A stretch of 64,000 nt of DNA from Rhipidocladum racemiflorum (taxonomy: Eukaryota; Streptophyta; Magnoliopsida; Poales; Poaceae), in assembly GCA_036346355.1 (NCBI GenBank), contig CM070580.1, forward strand, positions 67,286,854 to 67,350,853. Reading direction: 5' to 3'. Shown in pieces: positions 10,909-21,080 of the stretch. The translations under genes were made by a program, and so were the position numbers. The notes beneath the pieces were generated by a model, which saw nothing but the letters and a program-made list of their open reading frames with translations, was not told where the DNA came from and did no database searches. The first letter of the stretch is position 1; every line of letters starts with the position of its first letter.

Positions 10909-11853
10909 AGTGCTCTTGAAAAGTGTGCATGCATGTCAAGAATCGAGATGTCCATTTCTTTCTAGTATGAAAAGAAAGAATGAAGAAATTATGGTATTTT
11001 GGTTGTAGTGTAGGGGATTTATGCTTCCTTTGTGATTTGGCTTGGATGTTGCCGAATTCTTTCCAAAATGGTTGTTAACGCTTTGGGTTTGAGTTGTCGT
11101 GTGTACACTTGGGGTTGATACCTAAGTGTTTTTGTGTGAGGGCGAGACCCTCTTAAGAAAGGAACCAATTGTGGTTTGGTAAGGTTTTTCGATCCTAGCT
11201 TGGGGCTAGGTGTTGAACCCTAGTGGTATAAGGGTGGTTTGTGATGGAGGTTGATGATGTATGGGTTTAACCATTATTAAGTGTAGCGATGGGTGGAAGT
11301 GAAGTTAACGGTAGTTCGGTGATATTTGTCCTGCCGTGAGAATTTGTCATCACTAGTTGTTCTTGGATTTGAGTCTTGTCTGGGAAAGGATGGAATAAAA
11401 TGTTAGTATGATGGTGTATCGGAAGGGCAAGTGTGCCTTAATGAGTTTTCCCCTCGATGGAAATTTTCGGGAATGTAGAAAGGTCGTTAAAGGAATTGTG
11501 ACTTCCTTCAATTATGTCATGTTGAGTTTAATGGAGTATGGTAGTCAGGTTGGTTGTGATAGAAGTATGAAGTGTTTGCCGTGAGGATTCGAGCGTTTTG
11601 GGTTGATGGAGCCCTTTGTGGTTGAAACGCAGATTCTGTTGGGGAATTGAAGTGAAGGTCGATTTGTGAGGGGTTGCCCTTAGTTGAGCTAGATCAACAC
11701 TTTTTCTCTATGTGTTGGTTTTGGGAACTCATTTGTTGTTTGTTCCGGTTTTAGTCGTTGTGTGAATGTTTTGTGCTGCAGAGAAGCCGTTTGTCCCTTG
11801 GGGATTTTGTCATTGATTTTGGCGTCCTTCGGATTCGAGGTCGAATCCTGTTG

Positions 11854-11866
11854 AAGGGGGGGAGAA
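11854..11866 (+). promoter_or_regulatory. polypurine tract, inner family C
   Basis: AAGGGGGGGAGAA ends directly at the 3' LTR start TGTGACAC; this is the plus-strand priming site. Confidence 0.9.
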
Positions 11867-13648
11867 TGTGACACTACGGTATGGTGTGACATTATAGAAT
11901 GTGAAATTAGAGAATAAAACCTTTCGGCTTGAGGTTTACTCGCGTTTTTGGGCCGTTTGAAGTGATGTGTCACCACGGAGTGTCGTAACCTTTTAAATGG
12001 TGCATGTTAATGTCAAAAACTTTATGAAATATGGTATGGCAGGTTAAAACCATAAGGTATGGAGGTTAATAACGTTTCCGGGCCATTTTCGGGGTTTTGG
12101 GCCTTCCCGGGGGAGTTTGGGCCTTAAGTGGGCTTTGGTGGGATGGAGTAGGTCTCCGTAACGAACTAGGATTGGGTGTGGGGGCTGGTAAAAGGGCTCC
12201 CCACCAGCCCTTGGACGTTCACCCCAGCCCCTTGTGCGCCCTTCCCCCCACTTGCCCTTTTCCTAGCCGCCTCCCTCCTCCCTTGGCCGTGCGCCTCCCC
12301 CTCCCTTTGCCCCATTGCTCCCCAACTCTCCACCACCTCTCCTCCACCCCCTTGCTGCCCTAGGGTGGTCTCCACACCTCTGCACCTTGTGGATCCATCC
12401 GTTGGAGCGAGGAGCGAGGAGCGAGGAGCGTGGAGCGAGGAGCGAGGAGCGTGGAGCGAGGGGCGATCCGCGAGGAGATCTATTGGAGATTCGTTCGTTG
12501 GGCAAAGGTGGTGTGACACCGGGAGTGCCCTCTACGTCCCACAAATCCGTCGCCCGCGGTTGAGGCAAGTGTGTTGTAATGTATAGCGGATTGTAGGTTG
12601 TTTGTTGATATTGGGTGAAAGATTGAACACTTGCTATGCTCACTTGCCATGTTTGCTGTTTTCCAATGAAATATTGAGTATGATTATCATGGTTCGATGC
12701 CATGTGTTTATATTTGTCATGATGAGTTGCCATATGTTTATGTACATGTGAAATATGATAATTGGCATAGTTGCATGCATGACATGTTACATGGCCCGGG
12801 CGGTGAGAAAGTCATTAACTAATCCGGGAAGGTCGGTGAGAAAGTTATGACTAATCCGGAGAGCCATTAGAGTAAGTCCTACATCGTGATTCCATCTACC
12901 GTGGGTTGTGGAAGCGAGGAGTAGGCACCCTCCATCTTCGGGATGGAAGGGGGGAGAGGGTGCACACCGACGGTGTGTACTCAACCATACCGGTATGAGT
13001 TTCCATGGAGATATGAGCATAACATTGCATTGCATTGCATTGCAATACATTTTTTTTAATGATGATGATGTTGTTATGTGCTCAAGTATGAGATGTTATA
13101 TGTGATGTGAGGTATTATTGTCGTGTAAATGATCTTGTTGTCCATTACAATATGCTTGCTGAGTTTTCGAACTCACGCTTGTGTTTTATGTTGTTTTTAG
13201 GTACTTTGAGATCGGCATGCGGGAAAAAGGGATCTAGCTACACTTCTACTCGTAGCTCCACCATCATAGTCCATAATTAACCACTTGGAGACATGATATT
13301 AAGAGTTGTGCCCTAAACTTAATGTATGGTTTAATCTAGCATGCTTGTGAATCCTTATTTGCTTCGTTATAGTTTATGAAGTGGTTAAGCGTGGTATTAT
13401 TGGCGTAACTTGATGTTATGTCCATTTATGTTGTTGTTTTAGATGTCGTGTGCTATGATATATATATATATATATCTTGCCATGATATTGAGATTGTGTT
13501 AATTCATGGAAAAACAAAGGAGATGCTGCCGAAATATCGGTTTTTAGCATATGAACCTTTGCTGGAATTTATGTTTAATTGTGGTACTTAGATGTTGTTT
13601 AGCTTATGTTTGGTAGCATTCGGGCATATTAAATGCCGGGGTGTTACA
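11867..13648 (+). repeat. 3' LTR of inner family-C element
   Basis: 1782 bp, 28 bp longer than the 5' LTR. The difference is mainly extra copies of the GCGAGGA-type unit at about 12407-12460. Otherwise nearly identical to 6013-7766. Confidence 0.93.
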
Positions 13649-13653
13649 TTAAG
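13649..13653. repeat. TSD TTAAG, right copy
   Basis: Matches TTAAG at 6008-6012. After it the outer element resumes (CCCTTGATGTGTAACTC), matching the uninterrupted internal sequence near 10374 of the inner copy. Confidence 0.92.
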
Positions 13654-15226
13654 CCCTTGATGTGTAACTCTATTTGGCTAGAGTTGGAGTTATTTGGAAA
13701 ATGTGTTTGGTGTGCGTGTGCTTCAGAAGGGTGGATTTTTATGAATGTTTCATAAGTGATTTTGTTAGTGAAGTGTTCCCTTTTGAAATGAGTTCCCCTT
13801 TCTCTTTGAGAAAATTTGTGGTGGTTGTGTGTGCAGATGTTTGACTTTGGAGTTGATGTTCTTTTCCAAAATGTTGACTTTGGTTAGAATGCGTGGTTTT
13901 GCAAGGTTAGTTTTCAATTGATGGTGGGTTATGACACGATGTGGTGTTTTACTGTTAACTATAATGCCATCATAGTTTATCTGAATCATTGCAATCATCG
14001 ATGTTATGGGTGTTTCAATCATGTGCTGCCGAAGAAGAAGTCTTTTGGTGAATGACTATTCGGTATTGTTGTTACATGAAGAATGAATGGTGAAAAGGAA
14101 AACGAGACATTGTTTATGCATAATTAATCATAAAGGAGTCGTTGAGCCAGGTCGGTGAGAAAGTCATATATGGATATATGACTAATCCGGAGTGCTCTTG
14201 AAAAGTTTGCATTCATGTCATGAATCGAGATGTCCATTTCTTTCTAGTATGAAAGAATGAAGAATTTCTGGTATGTTGGTTGTGGTGTAGGAGATTTGTG
14301 TTTCCTTTGCGTCTTGGCATAGGAAATTAAAAGTGCTCATTAAATGTTGCCAAATTCTTTCCAAAGTGGTTTTTAGCACTTTGGGGTTCGAGTTGTTGTA
14401 GGTGGATCAATTGGGTTCATGGTTTATGGTTGAAAATGCGAAATATGTTTACACTTGGCCTTGATTACTAAGTGTTAATATGTGAGGGCAAGACCCTCTT
14501 AAGGAAAGAGCCGATTGTGGTTTGGTAAGGTTTTACGGTCCTAGCTTGGGGCTAGGTGCTGGACATTAGTGGTATAAGGATGAATTATGATGGAGGTTGA
14601 TAATGTATGGGTTCAACTTTTATTAAGAGTGTCAATGGGTGGTAGTGAAGATGACGGTAATTCGGTGACAATTGTCCTGTCGTGAGCAATTGTCTTAGCT
14701 AGTGGTCTAGGGGTATGAGATTTGCCTGGGAGAGGTTGGAAAGAAATGTTAGCGTGATTGTGTATCGGAAAGGCAAATGTGCCTTAACGAGTTATTTCTT
14801 TCGATGGCACTTCTCAGGAATGTAGAGAGGTGGTTAAACGAAATGTGACTCGCTTTAATTGTGACTTGTTGAGTTTAATGAAGTGTGGTAGCCAGGTTGT
14901 TTGCGTTAGCTGTATGAAATGATTGATGTGAGGTTTTGGGCGTATTTAGTATTTTCGATTGAGGCCTTTCGTGGGTGAAATCGAGGATTTCGGTTGGGGA
15001 ATTGCAAGTAAGGGTGGAACTGTGAGAGGCTGCACTTAGTTGAGCTAAGTTAATTCTTTCTCGCTAAGTGTAGGTTTTGGGAAGTTGTTTATCGTTTGTG
15101 TCGGTTTGAGTTTTGTGTGGTTGCCTGGTGTTGCCCAGAAGTTTTTTTTTGTCCTGTAGGGACTTTGTTTTTTTTGTTCTTGGTGTTCTCCGGATTTGAG
15201 GTCGAATCCTGTTAAGGGGGAGAGAA
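13654..15226 (+). mobile_element. outer family-C element, rest of internal region with polypurine tract
   Basis: Continuation of 4351-6012, aligned with about 10378-11866 of the inner element, including the hairpin motif at 14152-14190. No protein-coding motifs. It ends in the polypurine tract AAGGGGGAGAGAA (15214-15226) at the start of the 3' LTR. Confidence 0.85.
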
Positions 15227-17481
15227 TGTGACATCATAGGATGTGAGAATAGAGAATGTGATATTATAAAGTGTGACATTATATATTTCGGCTTTTCGGT
15301 ATGACTTTATAGCGCTTTTCCGGGCCGTTTTCGGTAGTTTGGGCCTTTCTGGGGGAAACTTGGGCCTTGGGGGATCTTTTTGGGCCTGAGGTGGAGACTT
15401 CTTGGCCCATGTGGGGATAAGGGGGCAGCCACCCTGCCCTAGGGCGCCCCCAAGACCTCCCCATGCACCCCCACCTCCTCTTTCCCCCTCCCATAGCCGC
15501 CGCCCCTTCTCCCCTTCCATGCGCCACCCATGCACCCCTCCTCCCCTCCCCCTTGCGCCATCACCCCTTCCCTCTCCTCCCCACCCTCCATACTGGCCTA
15601 GGAGAGCCCCTCAACTCGCCAACCCGCTGTTCTCTCCATCAGGAAGCCCCGCGACGAGGAGATCCGGCGGTTCCGACGCGAGGATGACGTTCGGGGAAAC
15701 CGGGAGGAAGGATTTCAGCGTTCGTCGTTAGTCGTTCATCGGGAAGATGTATGGATTGGGTGATCCTTGGGGTTGGTCTAGGTGCTATTCTAGAGGTTTA
15801 TTTCATGCTTTTAGATCAAGTGGTGGTGCTGTGTTTGGGTAGATTGGTTGAAAACTAGATGTTTCTTAATTCTCTGTTTGGGCAGATTGTGCACTCGACC
15901 TAGGGTTTGAATTTTCGTGATTTTAGAGTCGGAATTTGGTCTGCCGCCTGTTGAGAAAGTTGTAGGTAACTTCAATACCGTTAATTGGACACCAAGAACG
16001 TCCAATTCCGCCCAGTCGTTTGAAAGTTATGCTCAATTTACCGAACGGGTTCAAATCTGCGACGTAATTGGGACAGAATGTAGTGTTTTGTAGATTAAAC
16101 AATTCTAGAGTCCAAATTAGCTTTTCCTAATACTTAGAAAAAGCTAGGAAATTTCCTAAGCTTTGCGATGGTGTACTCGTTTACTTTATTTGGAGTCCTA
16201 GAACTTAAGATATGATAGTTTGAAGTCTGCTGTCCGGGCGGGACAGATTCTCTGTTTTTTCGGCTTTGGGAGTAGTTTGTGAAGTCGGGGTAGACGAGCT
16301 TTTGCGTACTGTTTTGGGGACACGTTTTGAGTGTGTGGTATGTTTGTGCAGGTGGTGTGACCCTGGGAGTGCCCTCATCCTCTCGCCAATCCGTCGCCCA
16401 CGGTTAAGGCAAGTGTATTGGAATGGGTAGCGTGATGAATGTTGCTAGATTTGATAAGATGCAAATTGCTTTATGATATGATGCCATGAATGATGTTTGA
16501 CTATGACATGATGAGCATGATTTCATTTTGATCATGATTGCGTTGTATTAAATGTTATGCCAATCTTTACATGTTTATGTCATATGTGCATTCATAATGG
16601 AAGAGGCGTCCCATGCTGATGCGGGCCTCTGTGTTCACACGTAGTGAACACGAAAGACCTACCTCGTAGTCCCATCCATGGTTGCGCATGGGAGCGAGTC
16701 AGTAAGAGTAGGCACCCTCCATCTACGGGATGGAAGGGGAAAGGGGGTGCACGCCGACGGGTGTGCACTCGGCAATACCGGTATGTGCTTCAAAGAGATA
16801 TGTGCATGGCATTGCATTGCATTGCATGAATGAAGTGGTTTATGAGATGATTATGATGTTCTATGAGATGCATATGAAGATGTTTATGATGATGTTATAT
16901 GAGAGCATAAATGAAGTTCATGAGTTGATTATCATGATATGTGAATGGCATTAAGTATGTATGTGAGTTGTTATTATTTTTGTATCATTGCAATACACTT
17001 TGCTGAGTGATGAACTCACGCTTGTGTTTTATGTTGTTTTTTAGGTACCATGAAATCGGCATGCGGGAAAGGGGCTTAGTGGCACATCTTCACAAAGTTT
17101 CACTCATTAAGACATACACAATTTTTGCCATTCATAGTTGTGATTATAAGTTAATGCGTTGAGAACTTGGAGTATGCCTTACTTGTGTGCTTGTTTACAT
17201 CCATTACTTCGTTTTAGATCATAGTATGGCTAAATTTGATATGCTAGACTTAAATTGCTGCTTTGTCACCGGTTATCGTTGTTTAGATGCTTCCCATTGT
17301 GATATATCTTGTGATATTATTGTTGATGCTCCGTACCATGGAAAAACAAAGGAGATGCTGCCGAAATTTTTCGGTTTAGGCATTTGCTCCTTTGATGTAA
17401 TTTACCATTATTTGTGGTATTTAGGTGTTGTTTAGTCTATGTTTGGTGACATCCTTGCATACTAGATGCCGGGGTGTTACA
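15227..17481 (+). repeat. 3' LTR of outer family-C element
   Basis: 2255 bp, TGTGACATCATAGG...GCCGGGGTGTTACA. Ends and the central blocks (TGCAT microsatellite near 16810, GGTACC...GAAATCGGCATGCGGG near 17043) match the inner LTRs. The C-rich block and the middle are diverged and about 0.5 kb longer, so this is an older or different subfamily. The matching 5' LTR is absent. The sequence after 17481 is family-B LTR. Confidence 0.87.
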
Positions 17482-17926
17482 CTTTGATTCTCATTTGATA
17501 CTATTTTATCAACCCAAGGAATCCAATTCAACATATTATTTGCTTACAATGATCTATTTAATCCATCATGAATACTTCACAATACCATACATCTTCCAAA
17601 ATTTTCCCCAATCCATTACAATGTGAACTACTATCACAACCCAACTTCACAATATTTCAATCATCAACATTCATAGATTAATTTCATAATTGATAATCCC
17701 CATCAACACTAATATTCAAGTAATCTCCAATCAAGTTGGGTTCTAACTCCAATTCACATTCCATACGATCTAATCCATTAAAAATATCATCTAAAGAATT
17801 TATCTCCTAATCAGAGAATATTTATCAAAAGTGTTTATTATGGTGGATTACTGTGCTAGGGCGACAAAGGATCATGGATAACAATATCAAGGAGGTATAA
17901 GCAATAGGTATAACTAACAGCCTAAC
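17482..17926 (-). mobile_element. solo LTR, family B, segment 2 of 3
   Basis: The ends align with the reverse complement of the complete LTR-B at about 54680-54960 (CACTTTGATTC at the left; AGGATCATGGATAACAATATCAAGG and ATAACTAACAG at the right). About 300 bp between 17530 and 17830 are AT-rich and I found no match to them in the other copy. Ends at the GTTAA target-site duplication (17927-17931) of the solo family-A LTR. Confidence 0.7.
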
Positions 17927-17931
17927 GTTAA
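17927..17931. repeat. TSD GTTAA, left copy (solo LTR-A insertion)
   Basis: GTTAA directly before TGTAACACCCC. The partner is at 43395-43399, right after CCCGACA. Confidence 0.92.
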
Positions 17932-18335
17932 TGTAACACCCCAAATTTTTGCTTTTCATGAATTTAAATGAGATTTGGCACTTTTGTGAATTTTTGGAAT
18001 TTTCTGGAATTTATTTGGATTTGTTTGGAATTTATTTGAATTTATTCACTTTTCAAATAATTAAAGAATTTAATTTTGCAAATAAAATTTTGTTGGAAAT
18101 ATTTTATTTGAGTCCAAAATGTTCCAAAATATTTTCTAGAATTTTTTTGAAATTTTTCTGAGTGTTTTGCTATTTTTAATGAATTAAATGAATTTCTGGA
18201 AATTAATCGGATTATATAAATCGCTGGAAAAATCGAGTTGGTTTGTACTGTTCCTCCGACCCGGACCCGACCCAAGCCCGAGTCTGACTCGAGTCCGAGT
18301 CCGACTCGAACCCGACTCAGCCCTAACCCTCTCGA

Positions 18336-19152
18336 CCGTCCGATCAAGATCGAACGGCCGAGATTGAGCCACGTCGCCCGAGCCGTCGCCCGAGCCGTCG
18401 CACGCGACCGTTGGATCTCGATCCAACGGCTCACGTTGCTCCACGTCACCCAATCCGAATCCATTTTGGATTCCGCCGCCGCAACCGTGTGGACCTCGGT
18501 TTCCGCGATTTTCACGGACGCCGAGGGGCCTATTTAATGCGCCGCCGCCGCCATCGTGTTCTCCGTTTCCGTGCGCACCCGTAGCCCTAACCCATCGAGC
18601 TCAAGCCGCCGTGGTTGCGTCGCAATCGCTCGCCGTAGTTGCGTTAGGTTTCTGCCGCGGTTAAGCGTCGTTTCCGCCGCCGTTGAGTTCAGATCCGGAA
18701 CCGCAAGGTCAAGCCGCGTCGGAGAGTACCATCCACTTCGCCGGAATCGCGCCCAAGCGCCGTTGCCGTGGTCGTCGTCCTCGTCTCCGGTGAGCCAGCT
18801 CCGCCGCACGCCATCGCCGTCGCTCGAGCTCCACCAACCGTCTGATCCAGATCCGAGGGCCAGGATTCGTCCACGTCATCTCCGGTAAAGTCTCACGTGT
18901 TAACCTCTAGATCTGTTTCCAACCGTTGGATCTAGATCCAACGGTCCAGATTGTGCCACGTAGCTAAAACCGCACCGTTCTTGGATAGATGTCAGCCGTT
19001 AGATCTAGATCGAATGGCTAGGGTTAGCCACGTTGTAAACGCTAGATTGGATCTTGACCGTCTGATCAAGATCGAACGGTCCAGATGGACCGAGTTGTTT
19101 CCTTTTGCGCGAAACCAGATCCGATCTGGGCCATTGATTTTCAAATCAACGG
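18336..19152. repeat. cluster of six 22-bp palindromes in LTR-A
   Basis: Imperfect to perfect palindromes of the form CCGTnnGATC-nn-GATCnnACGG lie at 18336-18357, 18408-18429, 18923-18944 (perfect), 18996-19017 and 19058-19079. A variant with a different core is at 19131-19152. Similar sites occur in the minus-strand LTRs, for example near 23487, 23562, 23630 and 24158. Function unknown; a dimeric-protein binding site or cruciform is possible. Confidence 0.8.
18530..18539 (+). promoter_or_regulatory. TATA-like core promoter of LTR-A (solo copy)
   Basis: CTATTTAATG after a GC-rich stretch. The array LTRs have the related TTTAAATAG at the equivalent minus-strand site (23966-23974, 33153-33161, 42331-42339). 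Confidence 0.5.
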
Positions 19153-19277
19153 CCGAGATCTAGCCATGTGGGCTGTAGTCTGACCATCGCGGTCAGCGCG
19201 ATCGCCGCCAAGAATCGCCGGCGTCACGCAGCGTGATGTCGGCGTGGGTTCTGCGTCGGCCACTGCCGAACCGCACC

Positions 19278-19352
19278 ATGACGTCACAGCTGACATCACG
19301 GTGGGGCCCAGCTGTCAGCCGTCCCTCAGCCGAGCGGATGACGTCACCGCTG
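19278..19352. promoter_or_regulatory. cluster of TGACGTCA-type motifs in LTR-A
   Basis: ATGACGTCAC, CTGACATCAC, ATGACGTCAC and CTGACGTCAT occur within 75 bp. TGACGTCA is the palindromic core bound by plant TGA-type bZIP proteins. Similar sites are in the array LTRs (near 23215, 23274, 32464). Binding is inferred from motif only. Confidence 0.5.
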
Positions 19353-21075
19353 ACGTCATCCGATGGGGGCCCAGGTGTCAGTGAGACATGTATTCGTGGA
19401 CCGGGTCCACGGTGGACCCAAACTGAACCGTGGACCACGTCCATGGACCGGCTGACGCAATAAATCAATTTTTCAATAGAAAAATAATTCGGAGGAAAAT
19501 CAAAATCCATGCTGACATCATTATTCGGTTTTTCAGAATAAAAATAAATGAATTAAATCGTATTATCGATTTAATTGAATTTTGAAACTTCAAACGCTTA
19601 TAACTTTCGCATTCTAACTCCGATTTGAGTGATTCAAATTTCTAAATTTTCATAAAATTTAGATCTACCTAATGGTGAATTTTATTTAATTTTTGGACCA
19701 AAATTTTTCTCTGTAATATTATTTAATTGATTATTTAAACTTTAAACGCTTGTAACTTTTGCGTTTTAACTCCGATTCTGCCGATTCAAATTCCTAAAAA
19801 TTCATAAAATTATGCTCTCTCTGTTTTTGGACTTCATTTGGATGTTCGGACACTTTTTATCTACTGTTTATTTATTTATTGCTATTTGCACGCTTTACGA
19901 GTAGACGTTGAAGTGCCCGAAGGCATCGAAGGTGAAGTGTTGACCCAGGAGCCTGCTCAAGACCAAGAACAAGTACTCTTTGAAGGCAAGTTGTGCTTTG
20001 ACCATGTTGATACCATTATCAAATTAATTTGGTTTAAATTATTGCATGCTGGTTTAATGAGAAAATGCTTTATTTAATTCTGGGAAATTAGATAAATGCC
20101 AAATTGTTGTATGACACCTCGGTTAATTAAATATGTGCCATGACCCCTTGTCACCCTAGTTGTGGATTATTAGTTGGACATTATTAAATTGCCAACATGG
20201 GTAGTTAGACCGACGTAGTATGCTCAGCCTTGCCACGTGAAGTGCTTTGGACAAACAAATGCTAATATTGACTTAATGAGATATTGCACCTATTTTTGAA
20301 AGAAGTATCATGTGATATGTTTGTCGATGGCATGTGGTGCATGGTAATCAACTGGGATTTTGATAAATAGCTTTCGACCGGGGCATGTGGCAAGAATGAT
20401 CGGTTGGGCCAGTTGGGGGCACCGGGAACGTTGATTTGGTTCTTCGGGTAGTCTTGCCCTGGTCACCCTAAGGACTTAACCTTGCAAGCCTTTGAACTGA
20501 GTCAAACGTGCAACCACATGTCTGTAATGGGACAGACCTAGTTGATTAAGTTGCTAATAACGTACCTGTGGGACCTCGGGGTGTCAACTATACCTTTTGT
20601 GTAGTTGTACGGGGGAGCGTACCGGGGCTGCGGCCAGGTACCCATCTAACGGTTGATTGGCCTAAACTTCGCCTTCGCTAAGGGAAGGGTTAGTGTGCAA
20701 TAACCGGGGAGGCCCACTTGTGCTGTTAGAAGTTTCCGAAAGACTTTGTTACGGACACTCGCCTTTGTGGTGTTTGGTTGTATCTTGTGGGTAAAGTGCA
20801 TAACCTCTGCAGAGTGTAAAATCTATTCGAATAGCCGTGTCTGCGGCATTGGACATTGCTCGGGAATTACAATCAAGGGTTAGACTTTCTTGAAAATAAC
20901 TTGGACTTGAAAGGTTGGGTTTGGTTTAATAATGATGTTAATGGAAATGTGGATTAGGAATGGGAAAGATGTTATTTAACTCCTGGAAAAGTTATTGATC
21001 TTATACTTGTTTCTACTGCTTTCGAATCTACTTATGCTACTTGGCAAATGCTGTTTTACCGCAATTATACCCTGA

Positions 21076-21080
21076 GCTAT
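21076..21080. repeat. TSD GCTAT, left copy (tandem family-A array)
   Basis: GCTAT before TGTCGGGACC; the partner is at 42949-42953 after GTGTTACA. Joining across restores the solo LTR-A sequence (CCTGAGCTATTCCTTG). Confidence 0.93.

Larger units (their letters stand above)
7781..11853 (+). other. internal region of inner family-C element, no gag-pol
   Basis: About 4.1 kb with no ORF carrying a retroviral motif. The only frame shared with the second family-C element is antisense (8054-8260 minus; the counterpart at 62160-62408 is also antisense to its element). It encodes a short peptide with VVALTGHTVKPHPYYEIREV. Conservation may simply reflect recent common ancestry. A 25-bp unit is tandemly duplicated at 8296-8345 (CCGTTCTGACGGTCGG core). 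A hairpin motif lies at 10871-10908. Confidence 0.8.
6013..13648 (+). mobile_element. complete non-autonomous LTR retrotransposon, family C (inner copy)
   Basis: All structural parts are present. The 5' LTR at 6013-7766 begins TGTGACAC and ends GTGTTACA. A primer-binding site follows at 7769, a polypurine tract at 11854-11866, and the 3' LTR at 11867-13648. The flanking TSD is TTAAG (6008-6012 and 13649-13653). The internal 4.1 kb holds no gag or pol reading frame, so the element is a large non-autonomous derivative (LARD type) mobilised in trans. The LTRs differ by few substitutions plus expansion of a short repeat, so the insertion is recent. It sits inside an older member of the same family. 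Confidence 0.93.
17932..21080 (+). mobile_element. solo LTR, family A, segment 1 of 2
   Basis: Begins TGTAACACCCC and runs 3149 bp until it is cut by the opposite-strand family-A array after GAGCTAT. It comprises an AT-rich start (17940-18235), a GC-rich U3-like part (18238-19450), and an AT-rich part. The 3' portion is homologous to the minus-strand LTRs at 21081, 30273 and 39466. The remaining 441 bp are at 42954-43394. No internal region follows the end, so it is a solo LTR about 3.6 kb long when joined. The GC-rich part is clearly diverged from the array LTRs. Confidence 0.9.

Noticed and set aside
16642..16666. GTGTTCACACGTAGTGAACAC hairpin as a terminator
   Set aside because: Short inverted repeat in one family-C LTR only, no U-tract logic applies in a plant nuclear context; not supported as a functional site.
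18238..18888. Open frames in the GC-rich part of LTR-A (also near 23050-24270, 32230-33400, 41450-42580)
   Set aside because: Arg/Pro/Ser-rich, overlapping on both strands, not conserved in frame between the four LTR copies.
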